Source: Casimicrobiaceae bacterium
GTDB lineage: Bacteria > Pseudomonadota > Gammaproteobacteria > Burkholderiales > Casimicrobiaceae
Length of the DNA: 42,744 bases
Reading direction: 5' to 3'
Assembly: GCA_025056355.1 (NCBI GenBank)
Contig: JANWWI010000016.1
Location: 1-42,744, forward strand
In this document: in pieces, positions 1 to 9,402 of the stretch
How positions within the stretch are numbered: position 1 is the first letter of the stretch
Layout of the letters: the number at the start of each line of letters is the position of its first letter
Notes under the pieces: model-generated
Seen by the model: only the letters and a program-made list of their open reading frames with translations
Database searches by the model: none
Told to the model about the DNA's origin: nothing
Made by a program: the position numbers and the translations under genes

Positions 1-300
1 GGGTGGCACCTCAAGGCCATGACGCCGTCGGTAGTGCTGCGAGATCGCCTCGCGTAGCGGCGCAATACCCAGCGCACTCGTGTATCGAACCGCACCCTGA
101 GCCAGAAACCGATTCGCTGCCTCCAGCACGGGCGGCGACGTGGGAAAGTCCGGCTCACCGATTTCCAGATGAATCACGGCTCGGCCCGCCGATTCAAGCG
201 CTCGCGCGCGAGTGGCGATTTCCATCACGTGAAACGGCGCAATCGCCGTCAAGCGCGAGGCCACGTCAAAGCTGGGGCCACCCTGTCGAATGAGTTTCAT
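1..300 (-). CDS. PLP-dependent aminotransferase, class I/II (N-terminal fragment)
   Basis: Reading the minus strand from the ATG at 298-300 gives 100 codons open to the window edge, starting MKLIRQGGPSFDVASRLTAI. The text then runs through AIAPFHVMEIATRARALE, the strand-turn GEPDFPTSPPVLEAA, and GAVRYTSALGIAPLREAIS. This is the classic N-terminal arm of fold-type I aspartate/alanine-type aminotransferases: EPDF followed by a Y-T-x-x-x-G-x-x-x-LR segment. The catalytic lysine and most of the PLP pocket lie outside the window, so substrate specificity cannot be read. The gene is separated from lolD by about 297 bases and is probably its own transcript. Family call is firm; substrate unknown. 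Confidence 0.88.
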   Translation of the reverse strand, partial: MKLIRQGGPSFDVASRLTAIAPFHVMEIATRARALESAGRAVIHLEIGEPDFPTSPPVLEAANRFLAQGAVRYTSALGIAPLREAISQHYRRRHGLEVPP

Positions 301-597
301 CTCATGCAAGCAGAATTCTCGTTCTACAGCCTACGTTGATGCATTGTCTTGCTCAGTAGCGCGAACGCATCGACCGGTGCCGGCCGTACGAATCAACGGG
401 CGCATCGTACGCCCTAACAGGCTACTGAAATCCTCGCCAGGCCGAGCCGAAAATGCATTCCCAACGGGCCGCGTCCCCCTTGGCCACCCTTTGAGAAACC
501 GCGCTCATAGGCCGTTTTTCGCATTCGACCTCTACGGTTGGCATCAATCAACCAGCATTTCAGCAGCCTGCTCAACCGTCGCGAGGCCGCCGTCCGC
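301..597. other. intergenic region, no gene seen
   Basis: This 297-base gap lies between the start of the aminotransferase gene and the stop of lolD. It should hold the aminotransferase promoter and the 3' end of the lolD transcript. A small inverted repeat (GGGCG at 398-402 and CGCCC at 410-414) has no T-tract. The open frames here are shadows without family features. Confidence 0.6.
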
Positions 598-1347
598 TCA
601 ATCGCCTGAGGACGGCACGACACGGCCTGAGTCGAGCCGAAGCTGCCTTCGGCAGCGACTGGCGAGGGTGGCATCATGGGTCACGATGACCAAGGCCGCG
701 CCGCGTTCGCTTGCGCTTTCAAGCAGCAGCTCAAACACTCGCATGCCGTTTTCGGCATCGAGATTACCAGTCGGCTCATCAGCCAAGATGCAGGCCGGCT
801 CAGTCACAAGGGCCCGAGCGATGGCCACCCGCTGGCGCTCTCCGCCGGAGAGCTCACCGGGGCGATGCTGTCCACGCGCCGCAAGCCCAACCCGTGCAAG
901 TAGCGCCTCGGCGCGCGCAAGCGCCTCGCTGCGGGCCAGCCCGCGGATGCGTAGCGGCAGCGCAACATTCTCTCTGGCCGTGAGCTCCGGCAAGAGGTGA
1001 TGAAACTGGTAGACAAAGCCAAGCGCGCGATTCCGAAGCGCGCTGCGAGCGCGATCTTCGAGCCGATCCAACCGCGCGCCCATCAAGTACACCTCGCCGG
1101 CCGTCGGTCGGTCCAACCCGCCAAGCAAGTGCAGCAGCGTGCTCTTGCCCGAGCCCGAGGCCCCCACCACCGCCAACGACTCACCGGCCCGCACCGTCAG
1201 CGAAACGCCGCGAAGCGCCTCAACCGCACTGGGCCCGCTGCCAAACGTTTTGCTGAGCGCTCGCGCCTCCAGAATCACCGCTTGCGCGCCGGCATCGGCC
1301 TTGTTCGAGCGCTGCTCGGATTGAAGCCGGCCAGCCGCCTCACTCAT
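598..1347 (-). CDS. lolD: lipoprotein-releasing ABC transporter ATP-binding subunit LolD
   Basis: This 249-aa ATPase powers LolCDE, which extracts outer-membrane-destined lipoproteins from the inner membrane and passes them to LolA. Visible are Walker [10 protein letters not shown] (about residues 62-70), the Q-loop region [19 protein letters not shown], the signature [15 protein letters not shown], Walker [12 protein letters not shown] and the H-loop VTHD. The FHHLLPEFTA-like Q-loop text is characteristic of LolD rather than FtsE or MacB. I chose the ATG at 1345-1347. It overlaps the lolC stop by 8 bases, and the longer open frame upstream has no family similarity. This is the last gene of the argA-yggX-peroxidase-lolC-lolD run. 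Confidence 0.93.
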   Translation of the reverse strand: MSEAAGRLQSEQRSNKADAGAQAVILEARALSKTFGSGPSAVEALRGVSLTVRAGESLAVVGASGSGKSTLLHLLGGLDRPTAGEVYLMGARLDRLEDRARSALRNRALGFVYQFHHLLPELTARENVALPLRIRGLARSEALARAEALLARVGLAARGQHRPGELSGGERQRVAIARALVTEPACILADEPTGNLDAENGMRVFELLLESASERGAALVIVTHDATLASRCRRQLRLDSGRVVPSSGD

Positions 1348-2584
1348 AGCGAAGCGCCTCGGCCGGGTTGACTTGACTCGCCCGCCAGCTCGGGTAGAGC
1401 GTGGCCAGAAGCGAAAGCCCGATGCTCGTGCCGACAATGGCAAGCACATCGCTGGCAAGCACCCGCGAAGGCAGCTCGGTGATCAAGTACACGGTTTTGT
1501 CGATGAAGGTGACGTTGAAAAGCCGTTCGATCGCACCGACCACCTGGTCGAGGTTCAAGGCAACCGCCAGACCCACAACCGCACCGATGGCAGTGCCCAT
1601 CAGCCCGATCAGCATCCCTTGCACGAAAAAGACCAGCATCACGCTGCCAGCAGACGCACCCAGCGTTCGCAAAATCGCGATGTCGGCCTGTTTGTCGGTT
1701 ACAACCATCACAAGCGTGCTGACGAGGTTGAACGCCGCCACGGCCACAATCAGCGTCAGAATGACCCACATGACGCGCTTTTCGAGTTCGACGGCTTTGA
1801 AGAAGTTTGCGTTCTGCTGCGTCCAGTCGCTGATGCCCAGTCCGGGCGGAAGCGTGTGCACCCAGGTGCGCGCGACCTCGGGCGCGCGCATGAGGTCATG
1901 CAGTGCCACGCGAAGACCGGTCACGGCATCGCCGAGCTGGTAGAGTCGCTGCGCATCTTCGAGATGAATGAGGGCGACGCGGCTGTCTGCTTCGATCCAG
2001 CCCAATTCAAAGAGACCAACCACCGTAAAGCTCTTCAGTCGTGGAATCGACCCGGCCGGCGTCACGGTACCCTGTGGAGTGACCAACGCGACTTTTTCGC
2101 CAACCCGCACGCCGAGCGCGCGCGCCAGATCCACCCCCAGAATGACGCCCCACTCGCCCGGACGCAGATCTGCGAATGTGCCGACACGCATGTGCCGATG
2201 CACGTTCGAGATGTCCAACTCGCGAATGGGATCAATGCCTCGTATGAGCGACGGCTTGTTCACTTCGCCGTTGATCCAGAGCCCTTCGAGCTGCACATAG
2301 GGGGCCGTTGCGCGCACGGCCGGATGCATTCGTAACTGCGGCTCAACGCGACGCCAGTCGACGAGCGGCCCGTCAAAGCCCTTGACCTCGACATGCGCAA
2401 GCGCTGCAAGCATACGCGAGCGCAATTCGCTTTGAAAACCGTTCATGACCGACAGCACGATGATCAGAGCCGCCACACCCAGCGCGATGCCGAGCATCGA
2501 CACAAGCGAGATAAAGGAGATAAAGCCGTTGCGCCGCCGTGCCCGCACGTAGCGCAGGCCTAACTCGACCTCGAAGCGCGTCAC
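1340..2584 (-). CDS. lolC: lipoprotein-releasing ABC transporter permease LolC/LolE
   Basis: A 414-aa FtsX/MacB-fold permease. The N-terminus [20 protein letters not shown] and the first membrane segment ([30 protein letters not shown]) are hallmarks of LolC/LolE. A periplasmic domain of about 200 residues follows, then three C-terminal helices (about residues 270-400) ending NPAEALRYE. It overlaps lolD by 8 bases and the upstream peroxidase gene by 4 (ATGA), so it should be translationally coupled. Only one permease gene is visible. Whether it forms a homodimer (LolF-like) or has a LolE partner elsewhere cannot be told; the symbol follows the usual betaproteobacterial annotation. Confidence 0.92.
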   Translation of the reverse strand: MTRFEVELGLRYVRARRRNGFISFISLVSMLGIALGVAALIIVLSVMNGFQSELRSRMLAALAHVEVKGFDGPLVDWRRVEPQLRMHPAVRATAPYVQLEGLWINGEVNKPSLIRGIDPIRELDISNVHRHMRVGTFADLRPGEWGVILGVDLARALGVRVGEKVALVTPQGTVTPAGSIPRLKSFTVVGLFELGWIEADSRVALIHLEDAQRLYQLGDAVTGLRVALHDLMRAPEVARTWVHTLPPGLGISDWTQQNANFFKAVELEKRVMWVILTLIVAVAAFNLVSTLVMVVTDKQADIAILRTLGASAGSVMLVFFVQGMLIGLMGTAIGAVVGLAVALNLDQVVGAIERLFNVTFIDKTVYLITELPSRVLASDVLAIVGTSIGLSLLATLYPSWRASQVNPAEALRYE

Positions 2585-3180
2585 GCCGTATCCGAACGGG
2601 CCGCTTTCGGTAGACGACCCATGAGATAGAACTCGGCGTTCGGGACGATCGCGGCCATGTTCGCCAGGCGGTTACTCATCGCGAAAAACGCACTGATCGC
2701 GCCGATGTCCCAGATATCCTCATCCGTGAAGCCGTGCTCCCGTAGCCGCGCGAAATCCGCCTCGTCGACCTGCGCCGACTCCGAACAGACCTTGAGCGCA
2801 AAATCAAGCATCGCGCGTTGCGCGGGAGTGATTTGCGCTCGCGCCGGATTGACCGCGAGCTGATCCGCCAGGTGCGGCTGCTTGCTGTAGATGCGCAACA
2901 GCGCCCCGTGAGCGACAACGCAGTAGAGACATTTGTTGCGGCCGCTCGTGGCCACGACGATCATTTCACGCTCGGCCTTGCCGAGCCGCGCGCTTTCTTT
3001 GTTCATGAGCGCGTCGTGGTAGGCAAAAAAGGCTCGAAATTCCGCCGGGCGATGCGCCAGCGCCAGAAACACGTTGGGGATGAACCCCGCCTTGGCTTGC
3101 ACTTCAAGCATGCGGGCTCGAATGTCGGGCTCGACCTGATCGAGCTCGAGCACCGCGAAGCGCGAAATCGCACCGGCCAT
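2581..3180 (-). CDS. AhpD-like / carboxymuconolactone decarboxylase-family peroxidase-related protein
   Basis: About 199 aa, all-helical AhpD-fold protein. The active-site pattern is present as C84-L-Y-C87-V-V-A-H91, preceded by acidic residues in GKAEREMI (E70, E72), matching the E/C-x2-C-x3-H relay of alkylhydroperoxidases. The length and the text GFIPNVFLALAHRPAEFRAFF fit the 'peroxidase-related enzyme' subfamily, whose physiological substrate is not established. I used the ATG at 3178-3180, which overlaps the yggX stop as TGATG; a TTG one codon earlier is possible. Its place behind yggX suggests an oxidative-stress role, but that is inference. Confidence 0.85.
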   Translation of the reverse strand: MAGAISRFAVLELDQVEPDIRARMLEVQAKAGFIPNVFLALAHRPAEFRAFFAYHDALMNKESARLGKAEREMIVVATSGRNKCLYCVVAHGALLRIYSKQPHLADQLAVNPARAQITPAQRAMLDFALKVCSESAQVDEADFARLREHGFTDEDIWDIGAISAFFAMSNRLANMAAIVPNAEFYLMGRLPKAARSDTA

Positions 3181-3461
3181 CAAGACGACTCATCCTTGGG
3201 CGGCACGTAACCGCTTGCCACCTCAGCGCCGCCGGTGAAGAAGTACTTCTCCATTTGCTCGGCGAGATACTTGCGCGCGCGAGGATCAGCCAGGCCCAAC
3301 CGGTATTCATTGATCAGCATGGTCTGATGACGCAACCACGCCTGCCAGGCTTCCTTGCTCACGTTTTCATAGATACGCCGACCGAGCTCTCCAGGATAGG
3401 GCGGGTAGTCGAGCCCTTCGGCTTCTCGACCGAGTTTGATGCACTTGACCATTCGTGCCAT
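3180..3461 (-). CDS. yggX: oxidative damage protection protein / Fe(2+)-trafficking protein YggX
   Basis: 93 aa, full length for the family. It begins [18 protein letters not shown] with the conserved N-terminal Cys, followed by [37 protein letters not shown] and a C-terminal EKYFF...GYVPP tail. YggX protects Fe-S enzymes and is thought to traffic ferrous iron. The upstream in-frame extension lacks family similarity, so the ATG at 3459-3461 was chosen. The gene lies 46 bases after argA and its stop overlaps the peroxidase start. The window also carries apbC, another Fe-S maintenance gene, but in a different operon. Confidence 0.95.
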   Translation of the reverse strand: MARMVKCIKLGREAEGLDYPPYPGELGRRIYENVSKEAWQAWLRHQTMLINEYRLGLADPRARKYLAEQMEKYFFTGGAEVASGYVPPKDESS

Positions 3462-3507
3462 GATGACTCGTCCCAGCTTTGCTGACTGAAGCGGCCTAGA
3501 CTCCGCT

Positions 3508-4842
3508 TCACAAGTGTTTGACATAAACCTGCGAGGCGCGTTCGTAGTTGTACAGCGCCTGTTTTTGTTCCGGCAGATCGGCAATCGAGCCTGGCTCGAA
3601 ACCGCGTTCCGTAAACCACTGCGCGGTACGCGTCGTCAGAACAAAAAGCGTCGTGATGCCTTGCGCCCTCGCCGTTTTTTCGATCGCGTGCAGCAGCCGT
3701 TCGCCGTAACCCTCCCGGCGGTATTCGGGACTCACCGCCAGGCACGCGAGCTCGCCTTTTCGGACGTCGGGAAACGGGTAGAGCGCCGCGCAGCCGATCA
3801 CCTGTCCGTCATGCTCGGCAAGGATAAAGCGATCGATCTCGCGTTCGATGAGCGCCCGAGACCGCGGAACCAGAATGCCCTGCCGCTCAAGCGGCTCGAT
3901 AATCGACAAGAGCGCGCCCACATCATCAATCGTGGCCGGACGCAGGTTATCGAGCCGATCGACCGAAACCATTGTCCCGATACCATCGCGCGTGAACAGT
4001 TCCTGCAAAATCGCGCCGTCGATGTGCCGGCCGATCAAATGCGCACGCGCGACGCCGTTTTCGCAGGCCTTCACCGCCGCAGACAAAAACAACTGCACGT
4101 CGCTCTCCTGGGGCGCGCGCTGAGCCAGTTCCGCAGCTTCGCGCGTATACAACGTGGAGATGACCTTACCTTGCTCGTCGAGCACCCCAGGCGTATCGAG
4201 CAGGAAAATGAGCTTTGCCGCCTTGAGCGCAATCGCGGTCTGGGTGGCGACCTCCTCGACCGTGAGATTGAAGGTATCCCCCGAAGGCGAATAGCCAAGC
4301 GTGGACAGCAGCACAATATCGCCCTCGCGTAAGGAGTCGAGAATGCCTTCGGCGTCGATCCGACGCACTTCGCCGGTGTAACACATGTCCACGCCGTCGA
4401 TCACGCCAAGAGGCTTGGCCACGATGAAGTTGCCTGTGGTGACGCGATTGCGCGTGGGCGCCACGGCGCCCGTGCGCGGGGCGCGCGACAACGCCGCCTC
4501 GATCCGCGCGCGCGCGCGGGCCGTGGCACCGATCACGCTGCCTAGCTGATGCTCCTCGGTGATGCGAATCCCGCGGTGATACCGGCTTTGCATGTTGCGC
4601 TGAGCGAGCAGTTTTTCGATCTGCGGTCGCGACCCATGCACGAGGACGAGCCGGATGCCGAGGCTCGCAAGCAGGTTCAGATCAGCGATGAAATTGGGAA
4701 AGGTCGCATCCGCCACGACCTCGCCGCCGAAGGCCACAACGAAAATGCGTCCGCGAAACGCATGAATGTACGGGGCCGAGGCGCGAAAGGTCGGCACAAA
4801 CGCCGAGAGTTCGGTTGCGGCAATAGGCGCAGCGGTCGTCAT
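3508..4842 (-). CDS. argA: amino-acid N-acetyltransferase (N-acetylglutamate synthase) ArgA
   Basis: 444 aa, classical two-domain enzyme making N-acetylglutamate in the first step of arginine biosynthesis. Residues 1-290 form an amino-acid-kinase-like domain ([40 protein letters not shown]) that carries arginine feedback inhibition in this family. The C-terminal 145 residues are a GNAT domain, with [21 protein letters not shown] as the acetyl-CoA binding loop and [13 protein letters not shown] near the end. It is the first gene of the run to lolD. A TACAAT box lies only nine bases before the ATG, so the transcript may be nearly leaderless. Confidence 0.95.
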   Translation of the reverse strand: MTTAAPIAATELSAFVPTFRASAPYIHAFRGRIFVVAFGGEVVADATFPNFIADLNLLASLGIRLVLVHGSRPQIEKLLAQRNMQSRYHRGIRITEEHQLGSVIGATARARARIEAALSRAPRTGAVAPTRNRVTTGNFIVAKPLGVIDGVDMCYTGEVRRIDAEGILDSLREGDIVLLSTLGYSPSGDTFNLTVEEVATQTAIALKAAKLIFLLDTPGVLDEQGKVISTLYTREAAELAQRAPQESDVQLFLSAAVKACENGVARAHLIGRHIDGAILQELFTRDGIGTMVSVDRLDNLRPATIDDVGALLSIIEPLERQGILVPRSRALIEREIDRFILAEHDGQVIGCAALYPFPDVRKGELACLAVSPEYRREGYGERLLHAIEKTARAQGITTLFVLTTRTAQWFTERGFEPGSIADLPEQKQALYNYERASQVYVKHL

Positions 4843-4850
4843 CGGCCCCG

Positions 4851-4856
4851 ATTGTA
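4851..4856 (-). promoter_or_regulatory. candidate -10 element for argA
   Basis: TACAAT on the minus strand at 4856 to 4851. With usual spacing the start point would fall 2-4 bases before the argA ATG (4842). No good -35 is visible 16-18 bases upstream, so support is limited to the -10 match and its position. Confidence 0.3.
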
Positions 4857-4900
4857 GGCACAGCGATCGACGTCCTCGATTGCGGCGCGGCGCACCTTTT

Positions 4901-4906
4901 TACAAT
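4901..4906 (+). promoter_or_regulatory. candidate -10 element for the uvrD-type helicase
   Basis: TACAAT on the plus strand six bases before the ATG at 4913. The expected start point coincides with the ATG, and no purine-rich ribosome binding site fits between them. A weak TTGCGG at 4880-4885 lies 15 bases upstream. It could drive a leaderless mRNA, or the match could be chance. Confidence 0.3.
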
Positions 4907-4912
4907 CCTGCC

Positions 4913-7099
4913 ATGCCGGCCGCCGATCTGCTTGCCCACCTCAACGAACCCCAGCGCACGGCGGTGACCCTCCCCCACACCTCGGCCCTGATTCTTGCCG
5001 GGGCGGGCTCGGGCAAAACCCGTGTCTTGACGACGCGAATCGCCTGGCTGCTCGCCCATGGCCACGTGAGCCCCCAGGGCATCTTGGCCGTGACTTTCAC
5101 AAACAAGGCGGCGCGGGAGATGCTCACGCGCGTCTCGGCGATGGTCTCGGCCAACACGCGAGCGATGTGGATCGGGACCTTCCATGGCCTGTGCAACCGC
5201 TTTTTGCGACTGCATTGGCGTGAGGCACGCCTGCCACAGCACTTTGCCATCCTTGACGCTCAGGAACAAGTCAGCTTTGTCAAGCGCGTGCTCAAAGCTC
5301 ATCACGTCGATGAGACCCGGCACCCGCCCAAAGAGTGTGCCTGGTTTATCGCCTCGGCCAAGGAAGAAGGCCTTCGACCGCACGAGGTCGAAGCGCATGA
5401 CGAACACACGCGCCAACGCGTCGAAATCTACCGCCTCTACGAGGCAGCCTGCCAGCGCGAGGGCGCGGTCGATTTCGCGGAGTTGCTGTTGCGCACCGTC
5501 GAGGTCCTCGAGCAGCACGAACCGTTACGGCAGCACTACAACGTGCGCTTTCGCCACCTCCTGATCGACGAGTTTCAGGACACCAATGCGCTGCAATATC
5601 GCTGGCTGCGTCTTATGGCCGGCCCTGAGTGCGCCGTGATGGCCGTCGGCGACGACGATCAGAGCATCTACGCGTTTCGTGGTGCCAAAGTCGCCAACAT
5701 GCAAAGCTTCACGCAAGACTTCGCACCCGTTCGCCTGATTCGCCTCGAGCAAAACTACCGCAGCCAAGGCACAATCCTCGATGCGGCCAACGCGCTGATT
5801 CGTCATAACAAGGCACGACTCGGCAAGGAGCTCTGGACCGATCGCGGCCCGGGCGAGCCGCTGCGCGCCTTTCACGGCCTGACGGACAACGACGAAGCGC
5901 GCTTCGTTGTCGATCGTATCCAGCAAGCCCTTGCCGAGGGCACTCGTCCCGATCACATCGCAATCCTGTATCGCTCCAATGCGCAGTCGCGGCTTTTCGA
6001 GCATGCGCTATTCAACGCACGCATTCCGTACCGCGTCTACGGTGGACTGCGTTTCTTTGAGCGTGCTGAGATCAAGCATGCGCTCGCCTATCTGCGGCTT
6101 ATTAGCCAACCACACGATGATCATGCGCTGCTGCGCGTGATCAACTTTCCGCCGCGCGGCATCGGCACGCGAACGATCGAGTCACTGCAGGCAGCCGCAC
6201 GGGCCTCCGGGGTGTCGCTGTGGCAGGTCGCCTGCAGCGGTTCGCTAGCAGGGCGAAGCGGCCAGGCGCTCCTGGGTTTCGTGCAATTGATCGAACGGCT
6301 TCGTCGCGCCGCCAGCGCGCTTCCGTTACCCGAGCTCGTGCAACTCCTCATCGAGGCGAGCGGACTTCGCAGCCACTACGAAGCCGACCGTGACGGGCAG
6401 GATCGTCTCGAGAACTTGAGCGAGCTCATCAGCGCAGCCGAGAGCTTTATGCGCGAAAGCGAGGACGGCGCGCAGGATCCGTCTGCGGAACCGACCGATC
6501 CGATCGCAGCGTTTCTCGCCCACGCGGCGCTTGAAGCCGGCGAGACGCAAGCGAGCGACGGACGTCCCGCACTTCAGCTCATGACCGTGCATGCGGCCAA
6601 GGGACTCGAATTCGACGAAGTCTTCATCACAGGTCTCGAAGAGGGCCTCTTTCCGCATGAAAACGCTCTGCAAGAGGGCGAGGCAGGGCTTGAGGAAGAG
6701 CGCCGCTTGATGTATGTGGCAATCACTCGCGCACGCCGGCGCCTGCACCTCTCGAGCGCTCAACTGCGCATGCTCAACGGGCAAACGCGCTATAACGTTG
6801 CCTCACGCTTCCTCGAGGAAATACCCGCCTCGCTGATCCAGTGGCTCTCGGCCCCGCCGCGGGCCTCTCACCTTGGCCGAGATGCCTTCGCCGATTGGTC
6901 ATCGAGTGCCGGCGCTTCGTCGAGCGCCCCCTCCGCGCAGCGGTTCCAGATTGGCCAGCAGGTTCGCCATGCCCGTTTCGGTCTCGGGATCATCGTCAAG
7001 GCCACCGGCAGCGGCGACCAAACCGAGGTCGAAGTGAACTTCTACGATTACGGCCTGAAGCGACTGGCGCTCGAATACGCAAAGCTCACCCCGGCCTGA
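4913..7099 (+). CDS. uvrD: ATP-dependent DNA helicase, UvrD/Rep (PcrA) family
   Basis: 728 aa superfamily 1A 3'-5' helicase. Motifs in order: Q-motif LNEPQRTAV, Walker A AGAGSGKT (residues 29-36), VTFTNKAAREM (Ia), LIDEFQDTN (II, Walker B), GDDDQSIYAFRGA (III), LEQNYRS (IV), TVHAAKGLEFDEVF (V) and YVAITRARRRL (VI). A C-terminal Tudor-like tail (QIGQQVRHARFGLGIIVK) is the RNA-polymerase-contacting element of UvrD/PcrA. UvrD removes UvrC and the damaged oligonucleotide in nucleotide-excision repair and acts in mismatch repair. The ATG at 4913 was preferred over an in-frame extension that would run into argA. UvrD versus a paralogue is not fully settled. Confidence 0.9.
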   Translation: MPAADLLAHLNEPQRTAVTLPHTSALILAGAGSGKTRVLTTRIAWLLAHGHVSPQGILAVTFTNKAAREMLTRVSAMVSANTRAMWIGTFHGLCNRFLRLHWREARLPQHFAILDAQEQVSFVKRVLKAHHVDETRHPPKECAWFIASAKEEGLRPHEVEAHDEHTRQRVEIYRLYEAACQREGAVDFAELLLRTVEVLEQHEPLRQHYNVRFRHLLIDEFQDTNALQYRWLRLMAGPECAVMAVGDDDQSIYAFRGAKVANMQSFTQDFAPVRLIRLEQNYRSQGTILDAANALIRHNKARLGKELWTDRGPGEPLRAFHGLTDNDEARFVVDRIQQALAEGTRPDHIAILYRSNAQSRLFEHALFNARIPYRVYGGLRFFERAEIKHALAYLRLISQPHDDHALLRVINFPPRGIGTRTIESLQAAARASGVSLWQVACSGSLAGRSGQALLGFVQLIERLRRAASALPLPELVQLLIEASGLRSHYEADRDGQDRLENLSELISAAESFMRESEDGAQDPSAEPTDPIAAFLAHAALEAGETQASDGRPALQLMTVHAAKGLEFDEVFITGLEEGLFPHENALQEGEAGLEEERRLMYVAITRARRRLHLSSAQLRMLNGQTRYNVASRFLEEIPASLIQWLSAPPRASHLGRDAFADWSSSAGASSSAPSAQRFQIGQQVRHARFGLGIIVKATGSGDQTEVEVNFYDYGLKRLALEYAKLTPA

Positions 7100-7116
7100 C
7101 CTGCCTGCAACTCCGC

Positions 7117-7884
7117 TCAACGATCCACGCGCTTGAGCGTTTCGTGACGGTGAAACACCGCGCGGTAGCTCACATAGTCGCTGATCATCACGATCGCCGT
7201 GACCGGTAGCGCCGCAAGCATCAGCACCGGCGTCGTTCGCGATGCGCCCAGCAGCATCAGTAGCGGCGAGAGGAGCAGCACAAGCACAAAAAGCGAACCG
7301 ATCAACGCGACGCCATAGACCGCCATCGCCGGCAGATTGCGCCACCAGGCAATCAGCGACAAACGAAGCGCTGCGGGAAAGCTCGCATCACCGAATACCA
7401 CGAGCGCCGGAGCAAACCATAACGCTGCGGTCACAGGCAGCATGAGCAAAATCGTCACGAGCATGAAGGTCGTCACGATCGGATCGCTCAGCTCAGGTCC
7501 TTTGCCGGCCATCAAGGCCTCGATGTCGAGCCCAGTCACGGCGGCGGCCAAGGAAGCCGTCAAGATGACGCCGAGCAGATACACCCCGCCCAGAGGAATG
7601 AGGGCTTTCCAATTGGACCGAAAGCCGGCAAACAGGTGCATGACTTCCGGCAACTCCCCGCGCTCGTGGTGCCACGCAGCTGCCAAAAAGCCCACGCTGA
7701 GAATCGGTTTGAGCAACATGACGCCGAGCCCGGCCGTCACGAGCGACAACAGTTGCATGAGCAACAAAAACAGCGCCGCAAGCGCCACATAGCGGAACCA
7801 GTAAACGCGAAACAGGGCAAAGGAGGCCGCAAGCCACTGCGCTCCTTCGCGCGCAGGAACGACAACCGGTTGCGGAAGAGCCAT
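7117..7884 (-). CDS. BPSS1780-type integral membrane protein
   Basis: 255 aa, beginning MALPQPVVVPAREGAQWLAASFALF. At least five or six hydrophobic helices are evident (around residues 35-60, 60-75, 95-125, 145-175, 185-215 and 215-235). The N-terminal 'PAREGAQWL..F..F' pattern is typical of the BPSS1780 family found across Betaproteobacteria, whose function is unknown. The ATG (7882-7884) overlaps the thrB stop as TGATG, so it is probably co-translated with thrB. It ends 17 bases from the convergent helicase gene. Confidence 0.75.
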   Translation of the reverse strand: MALPQPVVVPAREGAQWLAASFALFRVYWFRYVALAALFLLLMQLLSLVTAGLGVMLLKPILSVGFLAAAWHHERGELPEVMHLFAGFRSNWKALIPLGGVYLLGVILTASLAAAVTGLDIEALMAGKGPELSDPIVTTFMLVTILLMLPVTAALWFAPALVVFGDASFPAALRLSLIAWWRNLPAMAVYGVALIGSLFVLVLLLSPLLMLLGASRTTPVLMLAALPVTAIVMISDYVSYRAVFHRHETLKRVDR

Positions 7885-8837
7885 CACAACCTCTCGTCTG
7901 GCCACAGTACCGGCCGGGCGATGCGACTGCGCAAAATGCGCTCGAAATGCCCGGGATCATGGGGGACGTTGATTTCCGCGACGCGCGGTAGATACAGATC
8001 GTGCAAGCGCGAAAGCCAGAAGCGCAGCGCACTTGCCCGCAGCAAGACCGGCCATGCGTGCTGTTCGTCGGCCGTCACGGGCCGGATGCTGGTGTAGGCT
8101 TCAAGCATGGCTTTCATGCGCGGCTCCTCGATCTCGCCGCTTTCGAGATCCACACACCAGTCGTTGACCGCAATGGCCAAATCGTAGGCCAGTTCATCGG
8201 AAGCGGCAAAACCGAAATCGATGATCCCCGAGAGCTGACCGTCCAAGAAAAACACATTGTCGCGAAACAAGTCGCCATGGATCGCACCGGTCGGCAAGCG
8301 ATTGCGCCGTCGCTCGCGTTGGAAACGCAGCTCCTCCGCAATCAGGGCGTTTTGTTCTGAGGTCAGAAAAGGGCGCACGGCGCGCGATGTTCGCAGCATC
8401 CATCCGGGGCCACGCTTGTTCGACTGCCGTGAGCGAAAGCGAAGTCCAGCCACATGCAGACGCGCAAGCTCCGCCCCGACAGCGGCGCAGTGCCCGCGGT
8501 CGGGTTCGAGGATCGGTTCGCCGGCCAATCGTCGACTCAGGCTCGCCGGCTTGCCATTCAACATCGAAAAGAGACTGCCGGTGCGGTCGCGCTCGATCGA
8601 CGCCACCGCAACGCCCTGCTCAGCCAGATACGCCGTCAGATTCAAGTAGAAGGGCAGCTCCTCCGGCGCGATGCGCTCGTAGAGCGTGAGCACGAATTGA
8701 CCGCCACGCGCGGTCAAGTAGTAGTTGGTATTTTCGATGCCGCTGCTGATCGGCTCAAGGGAAACGAGCTCGCCGACCGCGTAGCGCGCAAGCCACGCCG
8801 CAGCCTCGGTCATCGAGACGGGAGTAAAAACCGACAT
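7884..8837 (-). CDS. thrB: homoserine kinase, APH-fold (ThrB type II)
   Basis: 317 aa. Starts MSVFTPVSMTEAAAWL and shows aminoglycoside-phosphotransferase-fold landmarks: SGIENTNYYLTARGGQFVLTLYE (nucleotide-binding strand and conserved Lys-region equivalent), the catalytic loop IHGDLFRDNVFF, and the metal-binding IIDFGFAASDELAYDLA. This matches the Pseudomonas/Betaproteobacteria homoserine kinase, which phosphorylates homoserine for threonine synthesis and is unrelated to the GHMP-type ThrB of E. coli. The ATG at 8835-8837 was chosen; the upstream frame reads through non-conserved Arg/His-rich text. A candidate promoter lies 75-105 bases upstream. Confidence 0.9.
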   Translation of the reverse strand: MSVFTPVSMTEAAAWLARYAVGELVSLEPISSGIENTNYYLTARGGQFVLTLYERIAPEELPFYLNLTAYLAEQGVAVASIERDRTGSLFSMLNGKPASLSRRLAGEPILEPDRGHCAAVGAELARLHVAGLRFRSRQSNKRGPGWMLRTSRAVRPFLTSEQNALIAEELRFQRERRRNRLPTGAIHGDLFRDNVFFLDGQLSGIIDFGFAASDELAYDLAIAVNDWCVDLESGEIEEPRMKAMLEAYTSIRPVTADEQHAWPVLLRASALRFWLSRLHDLYLPRVAEINVPHDPGHFERILRSRIARPVLWPDERL

Positions 8838-8869
8838 GGGAATGTGTGCCCGATGCGCCCAGGGAGGTT

Positions 8870-8897
8870 CGCCGCGTCGTTGCTTCGCAGCGCGGCG
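8870..8897. repeat. 7-bp inverted repeat in the ispF-thrB gap
   Basis: CGCCGCG (8870-8876) pairs perfectly with CGCGGCG (8891-8897) around a 14-base loop. It falls in the predicted thrB leader, downstream of the candidate promoter on the minus strand. There is no T-tract, so it is not a convincing terminator. Confidence 0.45.
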
Positions 8898-8912
8898 CAC
8901 CGATCAAAGCAC

Positions 8913-8940
8913 ATTGTACGGTTCAGAACGGCACGAGCAA
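8913..8940 (-). promoter_or_regulatory. candidate sigma-70 promoter for thrB
   Basis: On the minus strand TTGCTC (8940-8935) is followed after 16 bases by TACAAT (8918-8913). It overlaps the last codons of ispF and would start transcription near 8906, giving a leader of about 70 nt before thrB. Confidence 0.4.
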
Positions 8941-9402
8941 CGCAACCGCTTGCGCGGCAATTCCCTCCTCGCGTCCGACAAAGCCGAGCCGCTCCGTCGT
9001 GGTCGCTTTGACGTTTACGCACTCCACAGCGACGGCGCAATCCGCTGCGATGTTTCGCCGCATCTGCGCCACATACGGCGCAAGCCGCGGGCGCTGCGCA
9101 ATGACCGTGGCATCGATGTTGCCGACCCGGTAGCCCGCCTGAGCGATTCGCTCGACCACGCACCGCAAAAGTGCACGCGAGTCTGCACCCTGATAGGCGG
9201 GATCCGTGTCGGGGAAATGCTGCCCGATGTCGCCCAGCGAGGCCGCGCCCAGCAGGGCATCCGCGATCGCATGAAGGAGCACGTCGGCATCGGAATGTCC
9301 GAGCAGTCCTTTCTCGTGCGGGATATCGACCCCGCCGATCACGCAGCGCCGCCCGGCCACGAGCCGATGCACATCAAAACCGATGCCGACCCGAGCATTC
9401 AT
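8923..9402 (-). CDS. ispF: 2-C-methyl-D-erythritol 2,4-cyclodiphosphate synthase IspF
   Basis: 159 aa, normal length. Converts CDP-ME 2-phosphate to the cyclic diphosphate in the MEP isoprenoid pathway. Zinc ligands are visible in [11 protein letters not shown] (D-x-H) and in [33 protein letters not shown]. The family C-terminal signature [25 protein letters not shown] is intact. The start is the ATG at 9400-9402, overlapping the ispD stop as ATGA; a TTG five codons upstream is less likely. It is translationally coupled to ispD. Confidence 0.96.
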   Translation of the reverse strand: MNARVGIGFDVHRLVAGRRCVIGGVDIPHEKGLLGHSDADVLLHAIADALLGAASLGDIGQHFPDTDPAYQGADSRALLRCVVERIAQAGYRVGNIDATVIAQRPRLAPYVAQMRRNIAADCAVAVECVNVKATTTERLGFVGREEGIAAQAVALLVPF

